Shown piece by piece: positions 34,802-41,697 of a stretch of 64,000 nt of DNA. How positions within the stretch are numbered: the first letter of the stretch is position 1; every line of letters begins with the position of its first letter. The stretch is taken from the NCBI RefSeq assembly GCF_022812285.1, contig NZ_CP093300.1, forward strand, positions 2,480,001 through 2,544,000, in the 5' to 3' direction. Below the pieces are notes generated by a model. That model was not told the origin of the DNA. It ran no database searches and saw nothing but the letters and a program-made list of their open reading frames with translations. Made by a program: the position numbers and the translations under genes. The stretch comes from Alkalihalobacillus sp. LMS39 (lineage in GTDB: Bacteria; Bacillota; Bacilli; Bacillales; Bacillaceae_F).

Positions 34802-35848
34802 ATGAATATTCAAGCACCATTATCTAAAATTAAATTACTCAACCCAGAGTTTCCAAATAAATCAACAGGTATCATTAACGGACAATCATCAGGATTGTTA
34901 AATTGGAATGATATTGCTTATCCGCAAATGTATGATTTATATCAAACATTACTATCAAATTTTTGGAAAGCCCAGGAGATTAATATGCAAGATGATATTA
35001 AGCAATGGGACCATTTATCAGCAAAAGAACAAGATGTATTTTTGCGGATTAATACTCAGCTCGCTTCTTTAGATAGCTTGCAAACACCTACTATGACGCA
35101 AGCAATGGATTATGTTACTGATTCTAGTTTTAAAGCCATTTTTGCAGTTATCGCTCAACAAGAAGCAGTGCATAATGAGTCATATTCTTATATTTTAAGT
35201 TCTCTTGTTCCATTGCGAGAGCAAAACGACCGCTTTAATCAAGCGAAAGAAGATCCGATTGTTCAAAAAAGAAATCAATTAATTTTAGATGCGTATGAAC
35301 AATTCAGACAACACCCAACACCACAACATTTGTTTCAACTAGCGATTAACTCGATTAATTTAGAAGGTATTTATTTTTATGCTGGTTTTGCGTTTTTCTA
35401 TAACTTAGCCCGCCAACAAAAAATGTTAAAAACAAGTACAATGATTAGTTATATTCAACGTGACGAGATGCAGCATGCTTATTTTGTTTGTCAATTTGTT
35501 CGTATTCTATTAAGTGAGAACCCTGAGTTAAACAATGAGGACAATATTCAATATGTATATGACTGCATTCATGAAGCGGTTCAATTAGAAAAAGAATGGG
35601 CTCACTATATTCTTGCGGATATTGATGGCATTGATTTAGAAGAGTTTGAGCAATATGTAGAATATTTAGCGAACAAACGTTTACGGCAACTAGGTTTAAG
35701 TAATTTATTTGAAGAAAAAGACAACCCAATGCCATGGATCCACGTTTTTAGTGATGAAATGATTAATGAAACAAAATCCGATTTCTTTGAACAAAAGTCA
35801 AGAACCTATACAAAAGTAACCCAATCAAATGGCTTTGATGAGTTATAG
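34802..35848 (+). CDS. Class I ribonucleotide reductase, beta subunit
   Basis: A 348-residue radical-generating subunit of the R2 family. Metal ligands are visible in order: SLDSLQT (Asp), EAVHNESY (Glu, His, and four residues on the radical Tyr), NLEGIYFY (Glu) and RDEMQHAYF (Glu, His). Presence of the tyrosine argues for a Tyr-cofactor enzyme. GGGAGG lies 6 bases before the ATG at 34802, 16 bases after the alpha stop. The flavodoxin that follows suggests an NrdI-like partner, hence a possible dimanganese (class Ib) cofactor. Confidence 0.93.
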   Translation: MNIQAPLSKIKLLNPEFPNKSTGIINGQSSGLLNWNDIAYPQMYDLYQTLLSNFWKAQEINMQDDIKQWDHLSAKEQDVFLRINTQLASLDSLQTPTMTQAMDYVTDSSFKAIFAVIAQQEAVHNESYSYILSSLVPLREQNDRFNQAKEDPIVQKRNQLILDAYEQFRQHPTPQHLFQLAINSINLEGIYFYAGFAFFYNLARQQKMLKTSTMISYIQRDEMQHAYFVCQFVRILLSENPELNNEDNIQYVYDCIHEAVQLEKEWAHYILADIDGIDLEEFEQYVEYLANKRLRQLGLSNLFEEKDNPMPWIHVFSDEMINETKSDFFEQKSRTYTKVTQSNGFDEL

Positions 35849-35857
35849 GAGTTTATA

Positions 35858-36313
35858 ATGAAGATTGCCATCGTCTATAGTTCCGTGACAGGGAATACGA
35901 AAGAATTGGTCGAAGAGATATCCAAAGAATGCCACAAGAAATTTCAGCATGTTGATATGTTTCCAATTCATCAATTTACTTTTTCTTTCCTTGATTTTTA
36001 TGATGTTATTGTCATTGGAACATATACATGGGGAAACGGTGACATTCCGAAAGAAATGGTGCCATTATATGAGGCGTTAAACAAAAAGGAAAGAAGAAGG
36101 CTAGTGACTGGAGTAGTAGGGACGGGTGACCGCTTTTATCCTCATTTTTGTGGAGCTGTTGATCATTTCAAGGATATGTTACATGCGAAAACAAATTTAG
36201 CCGTCACACTAAAAGTAGAATTGTTGCCACAAGAAATTGACAAAGAGAAGTGTAAACAGTTTGTTGAGTTAGTGTGGAAACGTTTGGAAGAACAAGTATT
36301 ACTAAAAAAATAG
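35858..36313 (+). CDS. Flavodoxin of the ribonucleotide reductase operon
   Basis: A 151-residue FMN-binding flavodoxin: phosphate loop SSVTGNTKE at the N terminus, then TYTWGNGDIP around the flavin and GTGDRFYPHFCGAVDHF. It is a true flavodoxin by length rather than a classic NrdI (about 120-130 residues), yet it is the third gene of the operon, with its AGGAG overlapping the beta stop codon. It probably supplies electrons or oxidant to activate the beta subunit, or reduces the alpha subunit. The TAG stop is followed directly by an element A fragment. Confidence 0.9.
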   Translation: MKIAIVYSSVTGNTKELVEEISKECHKKFQHVDMFPIHQFTFSFLDFYDVIVIGTYTWGNGDIPKEMVPLYEALNKKERRRLVTGVVGTGDRFYPHFCGAVDHFKDMLHAKTNLAVTLKVELLPQEIDKEKCKQFVELVWKRLEEQVLLKK

Positions 36314-36354
36314 GAAAAACGCAGAGCGTCTTTTCGTTTTAAGCGAAGTGTGTG
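36312..36354 (-). repeat. Dispersed element A, copy 6 (reverse, truncated)
   Basis: Only the GAAAAACGC ... GCGTCTTTTCG terminus and the start of GCGAAGTG remain. It begins at the flavodoxin stop codon and is cut off by the element C region. Confidence 0.75.
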
Positions 36355-36389
36355 ATGAAACAACAAACACATCCCATGTCCCACTTTTG

Positions 36390-36570
36390 CGGTCAGAGCA
36401 GCCGTTATTTGTGAACATCATACGGGTTTCCGTTTTTTAGCGGCCACAGGAGCGCTTATTCACGCAAAAGCCACTCTATTCCTAGCGATATATTATGATT
36501 AACGGCTCCTGTGTCCTCCAACGTTCCAAAACGCTAGCCATGTTCACAGATAACGGTTTTCATGGCCGCT
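36390..36570. repeat. Element C, copy 1: 181-bp nested inverted-repeat element
   Basis: CCGTTATTTGTGAACAT near the left end pairs with ATGTTCACAGATAACGG near the right end (17 bp with one T-G wobble). Inside, CACAGGAGC pairs with GCTCCTGTG, and small hairpins ACGG-GTTT-CCGT and CGTT-CCAA-AACG fill the arms. GCGG/CCGC closes the outside. A copy of exactly the same length, 6 differences away, lies at 61113-61293. Weaker similarity continues on both sides (about 36374-36720). No credible reading frame. Confidence 0.85.
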
Positions 36571-36720
36571 TACTTACCATAATCAACAAAATTGCTAACG
36601 CGATAAATCCGACCCAAGTGTTGAATGATTCACTTGGGTCTTTTCTTGCTGTCTCATATTACTCATTTATTAGAGCATTGTTATACACAAGTCGACTATC
36701 TTATAGTTTTCTACACAATT

Positions 36721-36833
36721 AAGAAAAACGCGGAGCCCTGCCCGCTTTTGACAGTGAACCACAAGTGTTCTTCTTGAATAAGCTTTCAAAGCTTCGCTGC
36801 TATACCAAAAATTTATACTTATTTATCTTTTAA
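36721..36833 (-). repeat. Dispersed element A, copy 7 (reverse, variant centre)
   Basis: Starts AAGAAAAACGCGGAGC, has the CCCTGCCCGCTTTTGAC variant centre seen in copy 5, then TTGAATAAGCTTTCAAAGC and GCTGCTATACC. It follows element C immediately. Confidence 0.8.
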
Positions 36834-36863
36834 AAAAAGTTTGGGCTTTTGAAAATCTCAAAC
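36832..36863 (-). terminator. Terminator of the 36884 gene
   Basis: On the minus strand AGTTTG ... CAAACT is followed by seven T, 20 bases past the stop codon. Confidence 0.8.
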
Positions 36864-36883
36864 TACTTTTTACTAATAAAAGG

Positions 36884-37615
36884 TTAATCCCAAAAATTAA
36901 ATAAAAACTCTCCATTTGTTTTCGGTAAAAAATGAGAAACATAATACTCCACATCAAATTCCTCAACCCCTGTAACAACATCCTCTATGTTCAAAGGTTG
37001 ATTTAAAAATTGGACAGATAATACTTCATATGGCAGACCGAAACATTCAGCAAGTTCACTATCGTCAAAGAATACAAACGGATAATTACCAAGGTCCTTT
37101 ACGAAAGCAACACGATAATGGTTACATAAAAGATAAAGTGGACCTTTGCTAAAGTGAAGTTTGACTGTATTAAAACTTGTATAACCTAATTGTTCAAACG
37201 TGAGCACAGTATAGGGTAGTTTATAAGATTGCGCAATGTGCTTGCATTTGTTTTGGAAATCGACAAAGTCATATGGAGAATAATTCTGTGGCTCGTATAT
37301 TTTTGTAAGCGGCAGTGTTCGATTATACAACCTCATTTCAATTTCTTCCTTCATTCGTTTTATATTTGGTTCATAAAGAAGTAAATCTTCAATTTCAGAA
37401 AACGATAGGATTCCAGGCCTCGCTTGATTGTCACGATCAATTGCATCTGTAAACCCCCAGGATTTATCTTCTTTTATCAAGCTATAAGTAATTGTTAGTT
37501 TTTCGCCATTTACATAAAGATGCACCTTTAATTCATGGATCAATACGAATTCATCATCTTTTCGTATAGAATAATTTTCATATGAACAATGAATAACCGA
37601 ATAATGACTAGCCAT
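36884..37615 (-). CDS. Hypothetical protein, 243 residues
   Basis: A soluble protein without a recognised domain. The N-terminal 60 residues suggest beta strands (VLIHELKVHLYVNGEKLTIT); the rest is mixed and rich in Tyr and Phe. There is no signal peptide or membrane segment. The start is set at 37615 because GGAAGTG lies 5 bases upstream; an ATG at 37645 has no ribosome binding site. It is bounded by its own terminator and divergent from the riboswitch-controlled FAD gene. Function unknown. Confidence 0.65.
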   Translation of the reverse strand: MASHYSVIHCSYENYSIRKDDEFVLIHELKVHLYVNGEKLTITYSLIKEDKSWGFTDAIDRDNQARPGILSFSEIEDLLLYEPNIKRMKEEIEMRLYNRTLPLTKIYEPQNYSPYDFVDFQNKCKHIAQSYKLPYTVLTFEQLGYTSFNTVKLHFSKGPLYLLCNHYRVAFVKDLGNYPFVFFDDSELAECFGLPYEVLSVQFLNQPLNIEDVVTGVEEFDVEYYVSHFLPKTNGEFLFNFWD

Positions 37616-37770
37616 GTTTTCACTTCCACATTTTTCTTTCATCATACCATATAGGAGTGAGGATTAATTCGTATTACATCAATGTTCGGATTTTAATGTT
37701 CTTACAGTGGAATTCTTTACTATTTTACAAAATATCAATGAAAAACACGAATAAATACGATGGAATGATA

Positions 37771-37798
37771 TTGACACTTATAAAATTTCGTTTATAAT
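37771..37798 (+). promoter_or_regulatory. Sigma-A promoter of the purine-riboswitch transcript
   Basis: TTGACA and TATAAT, both perfect, separated by 16 bases; start predicted near 37805, just before the aptamer. Confidence 0.85.
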
Positions 37799-37812
37799 AA
37801 ACAATTGTGATA

Positions 37813-37879
37813 GTTCGTATATCCTCAATAATAAGGTTTGAGGGTCTCTAGAAGGAACCGATAATTCCTAACTACGAAC
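37813..37879 (+). ncRNA. Purine-riboswitch-family aptamer with altered junctions
   Basis: A 67-nt three-way junction: P1 GTTCGTA / TACGAAC, P2 CCTCAA / TTGAGG with loop TAATAAGGT, P3 AGGAA / TTCCT with loop CCGATAA. The specificity base in J3/1 is C (AACTAC), as in guanine-type RNAs. Several usually fixed positions differ: J1/2 lacks one A, J2/3 reads GTCTCTAGA where GTGTCTACC or similar is normal, the P3 base pair next to the junction is an A-A mismatch, and both loops carry changes. The ligand is therefore open. Confidence 0.8.
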
Positions 37880-37915
37880 GGGACAGGAATGGCTCCGTTT
37901 ACGTTAGGTTTTTTT
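37867..37915 (+). terminator. Terminator overlapping the purine aptamer (ON-switch layout)
   Basis: CCTAAC-T-ACGAACGG, which includes the 3' strands of P3 and P1, pairs with CCGTTTACGTTAGG (37895-37908), followed by seven T. Folding of the aptamer prevents this hairpin, so ligand binding should permit read-through into the FAD gene. Confidence 0.8.
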
Positions 37916-37954
37916 GCTGTCCAAAAGTAGATCAACATTCATGGGGGAATTAGA

Positions 37955-39385
37955 ATGAACAAATATGATGCTATTATTGTTGGAGCTGGTCCAGCGGGGA
38001 TTTTCGCTAGTTATGAACTATTAGAAAAAAAACCAAATGCAAAAGTGTTACTTATAGATAAAGGACACGATATTTACCGAAGAAATTGTCCGATTTTAGA
38101 AGAGAAAATTCAATTTTGTCCACCTGCAGCAGGTAAAAAAGACTTTGCTGGCTGTTTGCCTGCCTGTTCGATTACCAATGGTTTTGGTGGGGCTGGGGCA
38201 TATAGTGATGGGAAATTTAATATCACTACAGAATTCGGTGGTTGGATGACCGATTATTTACAACCGTCCAAAGTCGTTGAATTAATCCGTTATGTCGATG
38301 AGATTAATTTAAAACATGGCGCAACAAACACCATTACAGACCCTACAACAGAAAAAGTAAGAGAAATTGAACAAAAGGGCTATGGAGCGGGGTTAAAATT
38401 ATTGCGAGCAGAAGTTCGTCACTTAGGAACAGAACAAAACTTAGAAATTTTAAAATCGATTTATGAATATTTAAAAGATAAAATCGACATGATGTACAAA
38501 ACAGAAGTAAAAGATATCTTAACGGAAAAAATCGACGGAAAGCATAAAATATATGGCATCGCCTTAAAAAATGGCACGGAGTTTACTAGTGATTTTGTCA
38601 TGATTGCCCCGGGAAGAGATGGGTCGGCATGGCTAACAGATATTCTTAAAAAAAGAAAATTAAAAATGTATAATAACCAAGTGGATGTTGGTGTACGTGT
38701 AGAAACATCAGATGTAGTCATGAGAGAAATTAATGAACATTTATATGAAGGAAAATTCATTTTTAACACATCTGTCGGGACTCAAGTCAGAACATTTTGT
38801 AGCAATCCGTCTGGCCATGTTGTAGTAGAAAACCATAGTGGCATTATGGCAGCGAATGGACACTCTTATAAAGACCCTGCGTTAGGATCAAAAAATACAA
38901 ATTTCGCCTTACTTGTTTCTCATAAATTTACAGAACCATTTGATAAACCAAATGAATATGCAAGAGAAATTTGTAAACGTGCCAATGATTTATCAAACGG
39001 CGGCGTTATCGTTCAAAAATTTGGTGATATTATGAAAGGAAGACGTTCAACGGAGAAGCGAATTCAAGAGGGTTTCCTAGAGCCGACATTAAAAGAAGCG
39101 GTTCCAGGTGATTTAGGCCTTGTGCTTCCTTACAATACGATGAAAAGCCTTGTTGAAATGGTCGAAGCGTTAGATAAAGTGACACCTGGACTAGCTTCAG
39201 AACACACTTTATTTTATGGTGTTGAAGCAAAATTTTACTCAGCCAGACCGAAGCTTACAGAGGAATTTGAAACTGAAATTCAAGGATTATATTGTGGTGG
39301 TGATGGAGCAGGAATTACAAGAGGTCTTGCTCAAGCAGGAGCGGCCGGAGTTTGGATCGCTCGCAATATGGCCAAAAGACTGTAA
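37955..39385 (+). CDS. FAD-dependent dehydrogenase-like protein (COG2509 type)
   Basis: A 476-residue flavoprotein with an N-terminal dinucleotide-binding fold (VGAGPAGIFASYELL, about 9-23) and a C-terminal flavin-binding stretch (GLYCGGDGAGITRGLAQAGAAG near 448). A Cys-containing segment (FCPPAAGKKDFAGCLPAC near 53) lies after the first domain and could hold redox cysteines. Proteins of this family are widespread in Firmicutes and poorly characterised. The purine-family riboswitch with ON layout suggests a role in handling a purine or related compound; this is inference. GGGGG lies 7 bases before the ATG; single-gene unit. Confidence 0.85.
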   Translation: MNKYDAIIVGAGPAGIFASYELLEKKPNAKVLLIDKGHDIYRRNCPILEEKIQFCPPAAGKKDFAGCLPACSITNGFGGAGAYSDGKFNITTEFGGWMTDYLQPSKVVELIRYVDEINLKHGATNTITDPTTEKVREIEQKGYGAGLKLLRAEVRHLGTEQNLEILKSIYEYLKDKIDMMYKTEVKDILTEKIDGKHKIYGIALKNGTEFTSDFVMIAPGRDGSAWLTDILKKRKLKMYNNQVDVGVRVETSDVVMREINEHLYEGKFIFNTSVGTQVRTFCSNPSGHVVVENHSGIMAANGHSYKDPALGSKNTNFALLVSHKFTEPFDKPNEYAREICKRANDLSNGGVIVQKFGDIMKGRRSTEKRIQEGFLEPTLKEAVPGDLGLVLPYNTMKSLVEMVEALDKVTPGLASEHTLFYGVEAKFYSARPKLTEEFETEIQGLYCGGDGAGITRGLAQAGAAGVWIARNMAKRL

Positions 39386-39400
39386 TAATAAAAAGTGCAC

Positions 39401-39434
39401 AAACACCTATCGTTTTTCATTTGATAGGTGTTTT
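39401..39434 (+). terminator. Terminator of the FAD gene
   Basis: AACACCTATC / GATAGGTGTT stem followed by a T-tract. From here to 39718 I see only a 12-bp palindrome, TTCGTATACGAA (39608-39619), and a small ACTCT/AGAGT hairpin; no gene. Confidence 0.85.
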
Positions 39435-39718
39435 TATTATAGATTTACCCCAAAAAAATGTAGGGCACCATGTTAATTTTAGAAATTTTGTGGTATTTTA
39501 AGGGGATCACTAATTTTTATGACAATATAAGAGAAAAATCAAATTGAAGAAATTGAGAGAAATTGTTTTGAAAAAAGTTAAGACTACATATTATCATCTT
39601 GGCATCGTTCGTATACGAAACAACAACTCTTTCTTTAGAGTAACTGCTGGCACAAAAACTGTTATTTAGGTATACTTTAGGTACTAAAAATATAAGGATA
39701 GCAGGGAGGAAGAGTGAA

Positions 39719-39934
39719 TTGGCATTTACAATTGCAATTCTGATTGCTTCACTAATCCCGGCAGTCTGTGTTTACTTTGCACTCGGTCATGTCATGAGGC
39801 CAGATTACAGGTTATTCGGTGGTCCAAAAGAGCTTGCGACACCAAAACCAAACGCATGTACACATTGTGGGGTCATTGTTGCTCGTGACCCGGATAAATG
39901 CTTATGCCCGCATTGCAAGAAAATGATTCATTAA
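39719..39934 (+). CDS. Small membrane-anchored zinc-ribbon protein
   Basis: A 71-residue protein: one N-terminal membrane segment (about residues 3-24) and a cytoplasmic zinc ribbon with two CXXC knuckles (CTHC near 47, CPHC near 63) plus a neighbouring Cys. The start is a TTG, 9 bases after GGGAGG. The function is unknown. Small membrane zinc ribbons often act as partners or regulators of larger membrane proteins. It is convergent with the glycosyltransferase gene through a shared terminator. Confidence 0.78.
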   Translation: MAFTIAILIASLIPAVCVYFALGHVMRPDYRLFGGPKELATPKPNACTHCGVIVARDPDKCLCPHCKKMIH

Positions 39935-39944
39935 GTTTCAAGTT

Positions 39945-39986
39945 AAAAAAAGGAGTCCTGACTTTGTATCGTCGGACTCCTTTTTT
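39945..39986. terminator. Bidirectional terminator
   Basis: AAAAAAAGGAGTCC / GGACTCCTTTTTT stem-loop between convergent genes. Confidence 0.9.
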
Positions 39987-39987
39987 C

Positions 39988-41340
39988 TTATTTCCATATT
40001 CGTTTTAGTTTAAATACTTCCTGACAATAGCCCCAAACTGATATGGGACTCATTAATATTTGATAAAACAACACAAACGCTATAAAGCCTAATATATTTT
40101 TTCTAATATTCAGGTTTAGCTCTTCAAACACATTTTTTTGATAGCGGTACAAAATATAATTAACAAGCATGGCTAAAGGCAAAACGAGAAGGGTATAAGC
40201 TCCAACAATCCAATAATAACCAAACATCGCTAATACTAATCCTGGTATCCAAATTAATGTGTACACGATATCTAAGTATGGCATAACTAAATTTGCACCA
40301 GTTAAATACTTTGTATAAGGAGAAGATTGCTGCCACGGTTTCACAACTTTTAGTGCTTCAACCATCCCTCTTGCCCAACGACTACGTTGTCTGAAAAAGT
40401 GAAGGAATGATTCAGGTACTTCTGTAAAAGCAACGGCCATTGGTTCAAAATATACTTTTCGATTATTTGAGAGCAGGCGCCAAGTTAACACGATATCTTC
40501 GCCGATAGCATCTGGCCAGCCGTTCACTAACCGTACGGCATTCGTTTCATAAATCGAGAATGCGCCTTGCGCAACTAGTGTTCCTTGAAATAAACCCTGA
40601 AGGCGTTTAATACTGGCAATCCCTAAGAAATAATCCCATTCTTGCATTTTAGCTAAAAATTTCCCTCGACTATTACGGACTAAAACTGTCCCTGCAACAG
40701 CACAAACATCTGTAGGGGAGCTAATCATTCTACCTACAATTTTACGTACAGCTGATTTTTGAAGTAGTGTATCAGCATCTAATGTAATAACTAAATCTGT
40801 GTCGACATAGTTTAGTGCTGTGTTTAATGCATGATGCTTTCCTGGGTTAGGTTCTTGGATAACTTTTACATTCATTTCAAGTTCAACACCGGCTGCCATT
40901 GCAATTTCTGCTGTCTTATCTGAGGAATTATTATCAATGACAATGACTCGAACATCACCAGTGTAATCTTGTTTTTTTATATATTCTAACGTCATTTCAA
41001 TTCCTTTTTCTTCATTATAACAAGCTATTAAAATCGTTATTGGTTCGGTTGGAAATGATTCTTTAATTACAGGCTGTCTATCAAACAACAAACTTGAAAC
41101 CATAAACGCATTAAAATATCCGGGGATATAGGCAATTCCTGCGATTATTAATAGGGCAACAGGAACTGTAATATAAGCCCCTAATTGATAAACCCATGGC
41201 AATGAAATAACGATGGAAGTAATCATCCAAAGCATCGCAAAAATATGACTATACGTAAATTTTTGACTGACGGGAATATAGCGCTTTGGTCTTGGGGGTT
41301 TTTCAACAGGTTTAAATATTGTTGGCATTTTCATACTCAT
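39988..41340 (-). CDS. Processive family 2 glycosyltransferase (PgaC/IcaA-like)
   Basis: A 450-residue membrane glycosyltransferase. Two N-terminal membrane segments are followed by a GT2 catalytic domain with IACYNEEKGIE, DADT (the DXD motif, about 192), GED and the processivity motif QRSRW, and then by C-terminal membrane segments. The layout matches synthases of poly-N-acetylglucosamine, hyaluronan or related beta-linked polymers. No partner such as a deacetylase or IcaD-like protein is adjacent, so the polymer is not determined. AAGGAG lies 10 bases before the ATG. Cyclic di-GMP from the cyclases at 25-28 kb could influence such an enzyme, but no PilZ domain is seen. Confidence 0.85.
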   Translation of the reverse strand: MSMKMPTIFKPVEKPPRPKRYIPVSQKFTYSHIFAMLWMITSIVISLPWVYQLGAYITVPVALLIIAGIAYIPGYFNAFMVSSLLFDRQPVIKESFPTEPITILIACYNEEKGIEMTLEYIKKQDYTGDVRVIVIDNNSSDKTAEIAMAAGVELEMNVKVIQEPNPGKHHALNTALNYVDTDLVITLDADTLLQKSAVRKIVGRMISSPTDVCAVAGTVLVRNSRGKFLAKMQEWDYFLGIASIKRLQGLFQGTLVAQGAFSIYETNAVRLVNGWPDAIGEDIVLTWRLLSNNRKVYFEPMAVAFTEVPESFLHFFRQRSRWARGMVEALKVVKPWQQSSPYTKYLTGANLVMPYLDIVYTLIWIPGLVLAMFGYYWIVGAYTLLVLPLAMLVNYILYRYQKNVFEELNLNIRKNILGFIAFVLFYQILMSPISVWGYCQEVFKLKRIWK

Positions 41341-41541
41341 CGGTGTCTTTCTCCTTTTTCAATCAACATTAAGCGACATTTTTTGATAAATAATACTATC
41401 ATTCTACCATGCGTTAGATATATTGGTTAGTCATTTTTTAAATTCATGACTAGATATGACCAAAATAATGACCAATGACCCGTTATGATATGACTAGCAT
41501 CGATTACATTCCCTTTAAAACATTTTTTGAATTTTTTATTG

Positions 41542-41569
41542 TTGAATAATTATATAAATCAAGTATAAT
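41542..41569 (+). promoter_or_regulatory. Promoter of glpD
   Basis: TTGAAT and TATAAT separated by 16 bases, about 35 bases before the leader terminator. Confidence 0.7.
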
Positions 41570-41604
41570 AAGAAGTAGGTTAATAATAAGGTCCGGAGCA
41601 AATG

Positions 41605-41658
41605 AGAGACCACAACACTCAAATTGATATTCATTTTGAGATGTTGTGGTCTCTTTTT
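41605..41658 (+). terminator. GlpP-type leader terminator before glpD
   Basis: Long hairpin AGAGACCACAACA(CT)CAAA / TTTGAG(A)TGTTGTGGTCTCT with a T-tract, lying between promoter and glpD. In B. subtilis the RNA-binding protein GlpP with glycerol 3-phosphate lets polymerase pass an equivalent terminator; the same control is inferred here. Confidence 0.85.
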
Positions 41659-41697
41659 GTATCCACATGCGACTTTTAATGAGAGAGGATGTTCAAC

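Noticed and set aside
36495-36722. 75-codon open frame in the space after the flavodoxin
   Set aside because: It lies inside element C, has no ribosome binding site, and the equivalent frame is not maintained in the second copy.
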